Shown: positions 24,195-32,229 of the stretch, piece by piece | Layout: every line of letters starts with the position of its first letter | Numbering within the stretch: the stretch's first letter is position 1 | DNA from: Oscillospiraceae bacterium | Lineage (GTDB): Bacteria; Bacillota_A; Clostridia; Oscillospirales; Ruminococcaceae | Reading direction: 5' to 3' | NCBI GenBank assembly: GCA_017829075.1 | Contig: JAGAJA010000086.1 | Location: 1-45,897, forward strand | Length of the DNA: 45,897 nt | Notes under the pieces: generated by a model | Told to the model about the DNA's origin: nothing | Seen by the model: only the letters and a program-made list of their open reading frames with translations | Database searches by the model: none | Made by a program: the position numbers and the translations under genes

Positions 24195-24278
24195 TATATT
24201 AATTAGTGCGGACTGTTTTGTTTTACCCGCACAGCGTTATAAAAAGCTATTATTTATATATTTCAGGAGGAACCACAG

Positions 24279-25898
24279 ATGGCAGCTGGAAATGGATTTA
24301 AGCAAGTGCCTTTCGGCTTTGACAAGAATGAGGTAAATACCTACATAAGCGACCTCCGCAAGAAAATGAGCGCCCTTGAAGCGGATATGCGCAAAAACGA
24401 CGAAAAGACCCGCGCTGCGGAAAAACTCGCTGAGGAAGCGGACAGCCGTATTCAGGCTGCGATCAAGGAAGGCTCTAAGAAAGCAGACGAGCTGAGCGCT
24501 CTCCTTGACGCCGAAAAGGAAACCACCGACAGACAGCGCATAGAGATCAGAAATCTTAAGGATCGTCTTGATTCCGAAAAGAAGAAAATGACCGATATGC
24601 TGAAAAACGGAAAGGGCGTTTCGGCTGAGGCGACCCGTGCTTTTAACGAGGTGCTAGAAAAGGCAAACGAGGAAGCTGCCGGCATCATTGACAAGGCGAA
24701 GAAGCAGGCAGAAGACATCATTGCAGCCGCAAAGCAGCAGCAAAGCGATATTTCCTCCAAAACCACTGATTTTCTGGAGCAGCTCAGAGAACAGCTTGAG
24801 CTGATGAACACCGGATATAACGCAATAAACACTTCCGCAGCGGAGCTTATCGGAACTGAGATCGCCGCAGTTACACTGCCGGAGATCCCTGTTGTTACCG
24901 CTGTCGAGGCTGCTCCGGAAACCGCAGAGGAGCCGGAGGCAGAGCCTGAAACTGCGGAAACAGAGCCTACCGAGGAAATAACCTTTGAACCGGAGCAGAC
25001 GGAAGAGCCTGAGCCGGAGGCAGAGCCCGAACCTGCTGAAGAGCCAGAAGCTGAACCGGCGGAAGCTCCGGCGGAAGCTGCTCCCGAAGAGGAGGAAAGC
25101 GCTGACGATCTGTTCAGTGAGGACTGGAGCGGAAACAAGGTGGCTGACGCAGTTGCCGCAGCAGAGAAAATGGCGGCTTCAGACGCAAAATCAGATATCC
25201 CGCTGGTCAATCCGGACGCGGGAGATAATATGTTCGGCGGCGATCTGTTCAACATGGACGATAATTCCGATGATATGAACGGCTTCGATATGGATAAGCA
25301 TGAGGAGAACGAGGAACCGGAGGAGATCGTTGACAGCGTTAAGCCGCTTGATATGTCTGAGCAGACAGAAGCGTCCTACGACAGGAATTTTGACAAGGAT
25401 CTGCTGTCCCAGACAATGAACTCCAGCTCCCTTGGCAATGACGCAGACGATGATCTGCTTGCTGCTGTAAAGGCGGCAGAGGAAGCGTTTGCCGTTCAGC
25501 CTAACGATGTTTCAGAGATAGACATGGACGATCAGCCGGAATCGTCTTCCGCAGAATCTGACGAGGACGAGCTGATGAGAGCGCTGCGTGAAGCGGAGGA
25601 AGCCCTCAACAGCGTTAAGGAGTCCGCTGATGCGGGCAGCAGCGAGCCTGAGGAAGAAGCTCCCGCCGCAGAGGATCCGTGGGCGGATCTCCAGAAGCAG
25701 CTTGAAGCAATGGAAAGCGCAAACGGCGCAGGCTCTGCCGTGACCTATGACGAGCCTGAGCCTGTTCAGCAGGAAGAACCGCAGGCGGCTCCGCCCTCTG
25801 CTGATGACTCCTCCATCTGGGATTTCAGCGGAAGCTCACAGAGCGGCTCAGATGACGATGACATGAGCAGCGACTTCGGCGGATTTGGCGGATTTTAA
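24279..25898 (+). CDS. DivIVA-like coiled-coil protein with long acidic tail
   Basis: A 539-aa protein. The first 30 residues match the membrane-binding DivIVA/GpsB head (VPFGFDKNEVNTYISDLRKK), which recognises curved membrane at poles and septa. Residues 30-180 form a continuous coiled coil rich in Lys/Glu/Ala. From about 195 to 539 the chain is disordered and extremely acidic, with Pro-Glu-Ala runs (EPEAEPETAETEPTEE) and clusters of Asp, Ser and Met, ending in a Gly-Phe tail (FGGFGGF). Much longer than ordinary DivIVA (about 150-250 aa). AGGAGG precedes the ATG. Probably scaffolds cell division or pole organisation; the acidic tail may be a partner-binding or phosphorylatable arm. Monocistronic or leading the next gene. 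Confidence 0.8.
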   Translation: MAAGNGFKQVPFGFDKNEVNTYISDLRKKMSALEADMRKNDEKTRAAEKLAEEADSRIQAAIKEGSKKADELSALLDAEKETTDRQRIEIRNLKDRLDSEKKKMTDMLKNGKGVSAEATRAFNEVLEKANEEAAGIIDKAKKQAEDIIAAAKQQQSDISSKTTDFLEQLREQLELMNTGYNAINTSAAELIGTEIAAVTLPEIPVVTAVEAAPETAEEPEAEPETAETEPTEEITFEPEQTEEPEPEAEPEPAEEPEAEPAEAPAEAAPEEEESADDLFSEDWSGNKVADAVAAAEKMAASDAKSDIPLVNPDAGDNMFGGDLFNMDDNSDDMNGFDMDKHEENEEPEEIVDSVKPLDMSEQTEASYDRNFDKDLLSQTMNSSSLGNDADDDLLAAVKAAEEAFAVQPNDVSEIDMDDQPESSSAESDEDELMRALREAEEALNSVKESADAGSSEPEEEAPAAEDPWADLQKQLEAMESANGAGSAVTYDEPEPVQQEEPQAAPPSADDSSIWDFSGSSQSGSDDDDMSSDFGGFGGF

Positions 25899-25907
25899 GT
25901 GATCAGA

Positions 25908-25946
25908 ACGGCGGCTCAGGCGGAACACGTCTGCCGGAGCCGCCGT
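25908..25946 (+). terminator. Long hairpin after the DivIVA-like gene
   Basis: ACGGCGGCTC and GAGCCGCCGT form a 10-bp stem with an inner loop; the tract after it (GAAATATTTTA) is poor in T, so it may be a leaky terminator or an RNA-stabilising hairpin. Confidence 0.5.
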
Positions 25947-25976
25947 GAAATATTTTAATGAGGTAGAACAAGAAAT

Positions 25977-26528
25977 ATGACGATAGAGCTTAACACAAGC
26001 GAACTCAAAGAAAAGGCGAAAACTCTTCGCGCCGGGGACAAGGTGCTGCTTAGCGGAACTGTATACACTTCCCGCGACGCCGCGCACAAGCGCATAAAGG
26101 CGTGTATTGAAAGCGGCGAGCCTCTCCCTTATGAAATATCCGGCGCGGCGATATATTATGCCGGCCCCACTCAGGCAAAGGAGGGTATGGCGATAGGCTC
26201 CTGCGGCCCTACCACTTCCAGCAGAATGGACGTTTATTCTCCAATGCTTCTGGACATGGGGCTTTCCGCGATGATTGGAAAGGGAGAACGCTCTGACGCG
26301 GTGTGCGAAGCCATAAAGCGCAACGGAGCAGTTTATTTCTGCGCGATCGGCGGCGCCGGCGCACTTGCCTGCAAATGCATAACCGAGTGCGAGGTAATTG
26401 CATTTGAGGATCTTGGCTGCGAAAGCGTAAAACGGTTGCATTTTGAGAAGTTCCCGCTGACGGTGGCGATAGACTGCGTTGGAGGAAATATCTTTAAAAC
26501 CGGCAGAGAGCGCTATTGCAAGAAATAA
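25977..26528 (+). CDS. Class I fumarase/tartrate dehydratase beta subunit
   Basis: A 183-aa protein equal to the C-terminal (beta) part of iron-sulfur class I hydro-lyases, which hydrate fumarate to malate or dehydrate tartrate. Family marks: LLSGTVYTSRDAAHKR, YAGP near residue 60, GSCGPTTSSRMD around 75-86 and the FEDLGCESVKRLHFEKFPL region. The active Fe-S cluster is bound by the alpha subunit, which normally is encoded immediately upstream; here the neighbour is the DivIVA-like gene. So the subunit is an orphan whose partner must be elsewhere. The start at 25977 has GAGGTAGAACAAGAAAT upstream. Confidence 0.9.
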   Translation: MTIELNTSELKEKAKTLRAGDKVLLSGTVYTSRDAAHKRIKACIESGEPLPYEISGAAIYYAGPTQAKEGMAIGSCGPTTSSRMDVYSPMLLDMGLSAMIGKGERSDAVCEAIKRNGAVYFCAIGGAGALACKCITECEVIAFEDLGCESVKRLHFEKFPLTVAIDCVGGNIFKTGRERYCKK

Positions 26529-26615
26529 AATAGCATTAGATGTAGTGTTTTTGCATAAACCGGAGCTGCGTTTTTCATGTAAAGTGCTTGACTTTGGTAA
26601 TTTTTCTGTTTTTTC

Positions 26616-26644
26616 TTGACAAAATTAAAATCAGGTGCTATAAT
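26616..26644 (+). promoter_or_regulatory. Sigma-A promoter for the sigma factor gene
   Basis: TTGACA (26616-26621), 17 bp, TATAAT (26639-26644). Confidence 0.88.
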
Positions 26645-26693
26645 TATGCGTAGCAGAAGTTTTTTACATTTTAAGTAATTTCGGATCTTTCAT

Positions 26694-27251
26694 ATGGCTG
26701 ATTATTCACAGATGACTGACGAGCAGCTTGTTGGCTGCGTTCCCTCCGCGGAAAGCGGCGAGGCTGTCGCGGAGCTTGTTTCGCGGTATACCGGATTGGT
26801 TCTTGCTCTTGCCGGAAAATACAGCGGCAGCGCCGATTATGAGGAGCTGGTGAGCGACGGACTGGACGCCCTGCTTGCCGCCGCCCCGAAATATTCCCCG
26901 GACAGGGGCGCTTTCAGAAGCTTTGCGTCAGTGTGTATCTCCAACCGCATGAAGAATACGGTGCAGCGCGCCGCCCGCCGGAACGAGCGTTTTTCCGAGC
27001 TTTCGGACGAGGATATCCCTGACAGCGCTCCCACTCCGGAGGAGCTGGTTATAATTCAGGAAAGCGCCGCCGAGATCACTGGACGCATGAAAACGCTGCT
27101 TACCCCGATGGAGCTTGGCTGCATCGAGGGGGTGATTCTCGGTATGCCCTATTCCGAGATCGCTGAAAGGCTGTCCATCAGCGCAAAGTCGGTGGACAAT
27201 GCCGTGACCAGAGCGCGCGCAAAGCTGAAGCTGGTTTTCCCGAAGCTTTGA
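26694..27251 (+). CDS. Sigma-70 family RNA polymerase sigma factor (group 3/SigH-like)
   Basis: A 185-aa sigma factor that directs RNA polymerase to special promoters. Region 2 (about 20-85) includes YEELVSDGLDALLAAAPKYS and GAFRSFASVCISNRMKNTVQ, as in SigH-type factors. Region 4 (about 125-182) includes LTPMELGCIEGVILGMPYSE and the helix-turn-helix ERLSISAKSVDNAVTRARAK. No anti-sigma gene is adjacent. It has no good GGAGG: the ATG at 26694 is preceded only by ATTTCGGATC, so translation may be weak. The zinc-ribbon gene follows in the same direction. Confidence 0.88.
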   Translation: MADYSQMTDEQLVGCVPSAESGEAVAELVSRYTGLVLALAGKYSGSADYEELVSDGLDALLAAAPKYSPDRGAFRSFASVCISNRMKNTVQRAARRNERFSELSDEDIPDSAPTPEELVIIQESAAEITGRMKTLLTPMELGCIEGVILGMPYSEIAERLSISAKSVDNAVTRARAKLKLVFPKL

Positions 27252-27269
27252 GCGGTTTCAGGGCTTAAA

Positions 27270-27355
27270 TATGACCCGGTAGCTTAATTTACCAGAGCGT
27301 TGTTTATCAAAGGTGTCGGTGGAAGTCCGACCCGAGGGCGAAAAATCTTTTTTTA
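27270..27355 (+). other. Structured leader before the zinc-ribbon gene
   Basis: The 117-bp gap between the sigma factor and zinc-ribbon genes holds possible hairpins GGTA/TACC (27278-27293), TTG/CAA, and a clear GTCGGtggaagtCCGAC (27315-27331), then a run of eight T (27348-27355) just before the ribosome site. The segment TAGCTTAAT..CAGAGCG recalls a tRNA D-arm and the last hairpin a T-arm, but there is no anticodon arm and the acceptor ends pair poorly. It may be an attenuator or a tRNA-like relic. Confidence 0.35.
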
Positions 27356-27368
27356 TGAGGTAAGGACT

Positions 27369-27644
27369 ATGTACAACGACATCACTTTGAAGTGCAAGGA
27401 GTGCGGAGCTGACTTCGTGTTCACCGCTGGCGAGCAGGAGTTCTATGCTGAAAAGGGCTTCACAAACCAGCCCCAGAGATGCAAGGCTTGCCGCGACGCA
27501 AAGAAGAACGCAGGCAAGAGCGGCAGAACCTTCTATGAGGCTACTTGCGCAATGTGCGGCGGTATTGCAAAGGTTCCCTTCGAGCCGAAGGAAGACAGAC
27601 CTGTATATTGCAGCGACTGCTTCGCAAAGCAGAGAGGCGAGTAA
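27369..27644 (+). CDS. Zinc-ribbon protein with paired CxxC motifs
   Basis: A 91-aa protein with two zinc ribbons: CKECGAD and CKACRD make the first (residues about 9-45) and CAMCGG with CSDC make the second (about 60-85). Between them is a basic linker (KKNAGKSGR). Such small proteins are common in Firmicutes and are usually annotated as zinc-binding; nucleic-acid binding is plausible but unproven. The frame extends upstream to 27300 through the leader; GAGGTAAGGACT fixes the start at the ATG at 27369. A bidirectional terminator follows at 27737. Confidence 0.85.
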   Translation: MYNDITLKCKECGADFVFTAGEQEFYAEKGFTNQPQRCKACRDAKKNAGKSGRTFYEATCAMCGGIAKVPFEPKEDRPVYCSDCFAKQRGE

Positions 27645-27736
27645 TTCTCCCGCGCAAGCTTTTGGTTGGTATTTTCTTACAAGGAACAAGCATTATCAGC
27701 AGATATTTCTTATACAGGGATTATTGATCAAACAAT

Positions 27737-27769
27737 AAAGGACTGGTGCAAATCGCAGCAGTCCTTTTT
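27737..27769. terminator. Bidirectional terminator between convergent genes
   Basis: AAAGGACTG (27737-27745) and CAGTCCTTT (27759-27767) with flanking A and T tracts. Confidence 0.85.
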
Positions 27770-27799
27770 GTTTCTTCAAAAACCGGCTTTTAGAGCAGG

Positions 27800-28195
27800 T
27801 CACTCCATTTCTCCCCAGATAAATTCGCATGCCTTTTCAAACTCCATCGGGTGTTCAAGGCAGTGAACAGCTTTTGCGTCCTCTGGGCGGCGGACATACA
27901 GCGCCTCACGACCGGCAAGGTTGAGCAGGCGCTGGGTCTGGCTGAAATCCAGCTTTATATAAAGCGCAATACGAATTATCTGCGCCCTTGTCGGAGTTCG
28001 GGTGCCGTTCAGCATCTGGTAGCCATAATTCCTGTCAACGTTCAGCACCTTTATAAGCTTGGATTTTTTTATGCCGCGTTCCTCCAAGATCCGCTGTATG
28101 TATTCTGAAAAGCTTGGGGGAGGATTATCTGCGATCATATTCATATCCAAACGCTTGGTGCGCTTTATTTTTGATTCGATTTCTTCTGTTTTCAT
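27800..28195 (-). CDS. XRE-like helix-turn-helix protein paired with the kinase
   Basis: A 131-aa protein. After a charged N-terminus (KTEEIESKIKRTKR) comes SFSEYIQRILEERGIKKSKL, then a Cro/C1-like helix-turn-helix NVDRNYGYQMLNGTRTPTRA and IIRIALYIKLDFSQTQRLLN, and a C-terminal segment ending HPMEFEKACEFIWGEME. The gene begins 8 bp after the kinase stop and is certainly co-transcribed. The obvious reading is a DNA-binding or docking protein controlled by the kinase; the order kinase then HTH protein is the main evidence. Its terminator faces the zinc-ribbon gene. Confidence 0.8.
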   Translation of the reverse strand: MKTEEIESKIKRTKRLDMNMIADNPPPSFSEYIQRILEERGIKKSKLIKVLNVDRNYGYQMLNGTRTPTRAQIIRIALYIKLDFSQTQRLLNLAGREALYVRRPEDAKAVHCLEHPMEFEKACEFIWGEME

Positions 28196-28203
28196 GCGAT
28201 CAC

Positions 28204-30063
28204 CTATATTTCTATCTCAATTTCGCCGGACATTGTGCTTCTGATCTTTTCAACGTCCTGTTCAGAGTAACCATTGCCGTTGATTACAATAAATCCATGA
28301 ACCGTCAGTCCCCGGAACGCTTCTGTGTTACCATTGAGTTTGTTCAGGTCAAGATACATTTCACTGATATCGCAGCCGATGAGCGGCGACAGATCTGACA
28401 GATCATTGCGTCCGAGATACACATATTTCAGCTTCTTGCAGCCCCTGAGCGGCTCAATGCTTGTCAATCTGCAACCGGCGAAGCACAGCGTTTCCAGCTC
28501 GGTCATGCCTTCAAGCGCGTTGATATCGGGTATATGCGCTTCATTGAATCCGACATACCGCATACCTCGGCTGTCCTTTATCGGACTGATGTCCGTCACA
28601 TAGCTGTCCCCGAAAAACACAGACTCCAGTTTGGTTTTACCCCTCAGCACTGAAATGTCTGTAATAAAGGTGTTTTCGGCGCTTATCTCACGGAGATCAT
28701 TCATGTTTTTCATGAAGCTGATGTCGGCAATGTTGTTGTGGCTGATGTGTATACTTTCCAGTTGGGTCAGTCCCTCAAGGCAGGAAAGATCTGTCAGATA
28801 ATTCGATGTAAGATCCAGCGTTTTCAGCCGCTTCATATGCCGCAGGTTGGATATCTGGGCATTTGTCAGTTTCCGGTCAGGAAGCGACAGCTCCACCGAA
28901 TCCACCGGGTACATTTCATTGCCGATCTTCACCTCCGGCGGACGGACAGCGGCAGCCAGATCAGAGAAAAATGAGACGGCAGACCCGGCAGCGGAGGATA
29001 TGGCTCTTGCCGCTGATGAAAGAAATGTTCTCCTTTGCTGGATATTACGGGTACTGTCGGAACTGCTGGAAAGGGAAGCCTGAATGTCCTCCTCTGGAAA
29101 TCCGACCGCGCTTATCCCGCAGGAATTCACGGCGCTAAGCATTTCTCCAGCATTTTGATAACGGTTTTCCGGTTTCAGCGAGCAAGCCTTTGAAATGATT
29201 TCCGCCAGCTTCGGAGGCAGCTTCCTGAGTTCCTTTTCAAACAGCAGATCGTCCTCAAGACGGGTGAGGGGATCGTCTGGAGTTGAGCAGGTGAGAGCGA
29301 ACAGAAGCGACGCTCCCAGTGAATAGATATCTGTCCAGCCGCCCTGATGCCCACGGCGCTGATACTGTTCCAGCGGCGCAAACCCTTGCTTCAGAATAAC
29401 CGACAGGCTTTGGGTCTTGTTCTCGATAATCCTTGCGGAACCGAAGTCGATAAGCTTGACCGAGCCGTTGGTACACAGCATGATGTTATCCGGAGATACA
29501 TCGCGGTGGAGAATATCCTCTTTATGAAGTATGTCCAGCGCCGGCAGCAGCTTTTTGGCAATATACACCGCCTGACCGGGTGAAATTCCGTGGCGATCTT
29601 CTGTGATCGCTTTGAGGGAAGCTCCCCGAACAAATTCCATAGCGTAATAAGCAGAGCCATTTTCCTTGAAAACATCATAGATTCCGATTATTTCAGAGCT
29701 TTCCCGGAATCGGGAAATAATTTCCGCTTCGGCAAAAAAGCGTTTCAGACCCTTGGAATAAAGTTCCTCCTGCTGTAAAGTCATCGGTTCAATTGTGAGG
29801 TCGTCCTGACAGCGCGAAGCGGTGCCGTCCGGGTAGTATTCCTTTAGGGCAACGGCACGGTCGTTCCTGCTGTCGTAGGAAAGATAGATCATTCCGAAGC
29901 CGCCCCTGCCGATGAGCCTGCCGATTGTGTATCTGTTGTTTAATACTGTACCGACATGCAGCGCGTCATATTCGGCTTTTGTTCGGCTCTCTACATATCC
30001 ACACCGACGGCAGACGGTTCCTGACATAGGGGAAAAGCAGTTACCACATAGCTTTTTTTTCAT
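28204..30063 (-). CDS. Ser/Thr protein kinase with zinc ribbon and leucine-rich repeats
   Basis: A 619-aa Hanks-type kinase. Residues 4-22 are a zinc ribbon (CGNCFSPMSGTVCRRCG). The kinase domain (about 40-300) has the Gly loop GRLIGRGGFGMIY, VAIK-equivalent AVALKEYY, HRD loop LHRDVSPDNIMLC near residue 184 and the DFG loop LIDFGSARI. Residues 315-385 are a linker. The C-terminus (about 390-600) holds about nine SDS22/internalin-type leucine-rich repeats, such as LKTLDLTSNYLTDLSCLEGL and LTQLESIHISHNNIADISFM. No transmembrane helix or PASTA repeats, so a soluble kinase sensing a protein partner through the repeats. All catalytic residues are present. Promoter at 30105-30133; the HTH gene is downstream. 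Confidence 0.93.
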   Translation of the reverse strand: MKKKLCGNCFSPMSGTVCRRCGYVESRTKAEYDALHVGTVLNNRYTIGRLIGRGGFGMIYLSYDSRNDRAVALKEYYPDGTASRCQDDLTIEPMTLQQEELYSKGLKRFFAEAEIISRFRESSEIIGIYDVFKENGSAYYAMEFVRGASLKAITEDRHGISPGQAVYIAKKLLPALDILHKEDILHRDVSPDNIMLCTNGSVKLIDFGSARIIENKTQSLSVILKQGFAPLEQYQRRGHQGGWTDIYSLGASLLFALTCSTPDDPLTRLEDDLLFEKELRKLPPKLAEIISKACSLKPENRYQNAGEMLSAVNSCGISAVGFPEEDIQASLSSSSDSTRNIQQRRTFLSSAARAISSAAGSAVSFFSDLAAAVRPPEVKIGNEMYPVDSVELSLPDRKLTNAQISNLRHMKRLKTLDLTSNYLTDLSCLEGLTQLESIHISHNNIADISFMKNMNDLREISAENTFITDISVLRGKTKLESVFFGDSYVTDISPIKDSRGMRYVGFNEAHIPDINALEGMTELETLCFAGCRLTSIEPLRGCKKLKYVYLGRNDLSDLSPLIGCDISEMYLDLNKLNGNTEAFRGLTVHGFIVINGNGYSEQDVEKIRSTMSGEIEIEI

Positions 30064-30104
30064 GATCGACAGCTCTTTTCAAAATAGTGTATTTTATTGA
30101 AAAT

Positions 30105-30133
30105 ATTATAACATTTTCCATTCGGATAGTCAA
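30105..30133 (-). promoter_or_regulatory. Promoter of the kinase operon
   Basis: Minus strand TTGACT (30133-30128), 17 bp, TATAAT (30110-30105). From 30134 to 30309 I see no gene or motif. Confidence 0.85.
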
Positions 30134-30309
30134 TAGCCGGTCAAAACATACTGTGATGCCGGTTCTGCGGTTCTCAGGCAAGAGCCGCTTCCGCTGTTCT
30201 GAATACGCGGCATTTGACTGCGGGATATCAAATTTATTATATCAGAAAATCAACCTTACTTGGTGTGCAGATTTGCATTATTTCGGTGGCAGTCCGGAAT
30301 ACGGAAAAT

Positions 30310-30334
30310 CCCCGGTATCCTGAGAATACCGGGG
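30310..30334 (-). terminator. Terminator after the AI-2E family gene
   Basis: CCCCGGTAT/ATACCGGGG, 9-bp stem with a 7-nt loop, followed on the minus strand by ATTTTCC. Confidence 0.75.
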
Positions 30335-30360
30335 CGCAATTTTCATATAATGTGAACTGG

Positions 30361-31713
30361 CTATTTCTTGTCCTTCTTGTCCTTTTTGTCCTTGATGTGG
30401 AGCTTTTGCTTGATTTCTTTTCCGCGCGCCGTGACTATCTCCACAAAGCTGTGGCTGGTTTCCACTGGAGCTTCTTCAGGTTGATTCGGTTCATCGCACA
30501 CATATTCCGGTGTGATGTAGCTCACATCTCCTGCATATTCGGAGGTCTTTTTCGGGAGCTGACGTTTTTTCAGGCGGTTTTCAATGAAGTCCTTGAACAG
30601 CATATAAACCACTGCGCACACCGGAACACCGAGGAACATTCCCAGTATGCCGAACAATCCTCCGCCGATAAGGATTGAAATAAGGATCCATACGGCGGGA
30701 AGTCCTGTGGAGTCGCCGAGTATCCATGGCGCGATAATATTTCCGTCCACCGTTTGAAGTATCAGAATGAATATAACGAACCACAGCGCCTTGATCGGGT
30801 CATCGGAGAGAAGCAGCAGAAGTGTGCAGGGTATCGCGCCGATGATCGGACCTACGAACGGAATCAGATTGAACACGAACATAATCGTGGAGATAAGCAG
30901 TGAGTAGGGAAGACCGAGAATGGTGCAGCCGATAAAGCACAGCATTGCGACCACGAAAGCTTCAATGATCTTGCCCACGATAGAGCCGAGGAATTTCTTG
31001 CTTGCTTCGCGGCATATACCGAGGAAACGCTGCGCCTTGTTAACTTTCAGAAATGCGAAGATCAGCTTTTTGGACTGACCGATGAACATTTCCTTTCTCG
31101 CAAGCAGGTAAATTGAGATAATAAGTCCGATCAGGACATTTTTCATCGTGTCGATGATCGCCCAGACTGTGTTTGCGACATTTCCGGCAATGTTCATCAG
31201 TTCTGAAGAATATTGCTTCCAGATATCGCTTATGAATTTGTTGAAGTCGTCCAGCGGATTTCCGAGGAATTCCGCAAGAGTGGGGTTGTCCTCGAAAATA
31301 TCGTTCAGCCAGTTCTTCATTGTGGATATATAGGAGTCCATGTTGGTAAAGATAGCAATGAGGTTTTCGACTAGCTGAGGTATTACCATTATGATAACCA
31401 GAGCCAGAATTATCACGACCACCAGCATGGTAAGAGTCAGCGCCAGCGCTCTGGCACGGTTCCGCTTTTTCTTGTCATCGGAGGAGGACAGCTTTTTAAA
31501 CATTCCGGTTTCAACTCTTGTCATCAGCGGATTGAGCAGATATGCGCAGAAAATGCCGATAACTATTGGAGTTGCGACTGCTCCGAGCACTGACAGCTTG
31601 CTCATTACAGTGTCGAAGTTGAATATCACCATTATCGCAATGGAGCTTACTATAACCGCACAGGTGGCATACACGGCGATCGTCAGATATTTTCTGTTCC
31701 AGTTTATGTTCAT
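30361..31713 (-). CDS. AI-2E (PerM/UPF0118) family transporter
   Basis: A 450-aa membrane protein of the autoinducer-2 exporter/PerM family, in which members export small molecules or exchange Na+/H+; substrate here is unknown. About seven to eight hydrophobic helices: YLTIAVYATCAVIVSSIAIM, LGAVATPIVIGIFCAYLL, LTMLVVVIILALVIIMVI, then a soluble region with GNPLDDFNKFISDIWK and a helix block with FNLIPFVGPIIGAIP and ILIGGGLFGILGMFLGVPV, the most conserved family motif. The C-terminal ~70 residues are hydrophilic and end in repeated Lys-Asp-Lys (KDKKDKKDKK). GGGGG is 8 bp before the ATG at 31713. Confidence 0.9.
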   Translation of the reverse strand: MNINWNRKYLTIAVYATCAVIVSSIAIMVIFNFDTVMSKLSVLGAVATPIVIGIFCAYLLNPLMTRVETGMFKKLSSSDDKKKRNRARALALTLTMLVVVIILALVIIMVIPQLVENLIAIFTNMDSYISTMKNWLNDIFEDNPTLAEFLGNPLDDFNKFISDIWKQYSSELMNIAGNVANTVWAIIDTMKNVLIGLIISIYLLARKEMFIGQSKKLIFAFLKVNKAQRFLGICREASKKFLGSIVGKIIEAFVVAMLCFIGCTILGLPYSLLISTIMFVFNLIPFVGPIIGAIPCTLLLLLSDDPIKALWFVIFILILQTVDGNIIAPWILGDSTGLPAVWILISILIGGGLFGILGMFLGVPVCAVVYMLFKDFIENRLKKRQLPKKTSEYAGDVSYITPEYVCDEPNQPEEAPVETSHSFVEIVTARGKEIKQKLHIKDKKDKKDKK

Positions 31714-31778
31714 GATCATGTCCCCCAAAATTCTGAGTTGCTGAGGTCGTCTGTTTTTACAGATATTATGCTGCATAC

Positions 31779-31807
31779 ATTATACTACAATGACGGAAAA
31801 AAATCAA
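31779..31807 (-). promoter_or_regulatory. Promoter of the AI-2E family gene
   Basis: Minus strand TTGATT (31807-31802), 17 bp, TATAAT (31784-31779). Confidence 0.8.
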
Positions 31808-31820
31808 GTGCGGAAAGGGA

Positions 31821-31849
31821 TACTTTATATTGCGCTTCCGCTGTATAAT
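31821..31849 (+). promoter_or_regulatory. Probable promoter of the Asn/Gln-rich microprotein
   Basis: TATAAT (31844-31849) with a poor -35 (TACTTT, 31821-31826), so probably a weak or activated promoter. Divergent from the previous gene. Confidence 0.5.
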
Positions 31850-31955
31850 ATTGCCAGAATATTGCGGAATAATTTCTGTATCTGAGCACAAAATATCACT
31901 GCGGCGCAAAAGCCGGCATATATTTCGGAGCAATGCTCCACAGGAGGAAATTATC

Positions 31956-32081
31956 ATGTCTAATCAGAATAACCAGAACCAGAATCAGCAGAACAACCAG
32001 AACAATCAGAACCAGCAGAACCGTCAGAACCAGAACGGTCAGAACCGCCAGAACCAGAACGAGGGTCAGAACAACAGATAA
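31956..32081 (+). CDS. 41-residue Asn/Gln-rich microprotein
   Basis: A complete small gene: CAGGAGGAAATT ribosome site, ATG at 31956, TAA at 32079-32081 and a strong terminator 15 bp later. The product begins MSNQNNQNQNQQ and stays almost wholly Asn and Gln, with single Arg, Gly and Glu interspersed, ending GQNNR. It is hydrophilic, has no signal peptide and can have no ordinary fold; composition resembles prion-like segments and, more loosely, gamma-type small acid-soluble spore proteins. Codons are almost only AAC and CAG, so the repeat could expand by slippage. Real translation is supported by signals; function unknown. Confidence 0.75.
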   Translation: MSNQNNQNQNQQNNQNNQNQQNRQNQNGQNRQNQNEGQNNR

Positions 32082-32096
32082 CCTCTTTCTGATATT

Positions 32097-32126
32097 CCCC
32101 GGAGATCTTCTCCGGGGTTTATTTTT
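32097..32126 (+). terminator. Terminator of the microprotein gene
   Basis: CCCCGGAGA/TCTCCGGGG, 9-bp stem, 3-nt loop, then TTTATTTTT. Confidence 0.92.
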
Positions 32127-32147
32127 GTAAGGAAAAGAAAAAACGTA

Positions 32148-32176
32148 TTGCATTTTCTGAAAAAAAGTTGTATAAT
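32148..32176 (+). promoter_or_regulatory. pduL: Sigma-A promoter for pduL
   Basis: TTGCAT (32148-32153), 17 bp, TATAAT (32171-32176). Confidence 0.85.
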
Positions 32177-32229
32177 CTATACAGAACGGAAAAACCGTTG
32201 CAAATACATACTATTCGGAGGACATAAAA

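Noticed and set aside
24452..25255. Ser/Ala-rich 267-codon frame opposite the DivIVA-like gene
   Set aside because: It is the mirror of Glu/Ala/Pro codon runs in the acidic tail.
27311..27340. Cobalamin riboswitch suggested by GGTGGAAGTCCGAC
   Set aside because: Only this short piece matches; no B12 box and no transport or cobalamin gene follows.
27270..27340. tRNA gene
   Set aside because: Anticodon stem does not pair, acceptor strands fit only with bulges, no CCA.
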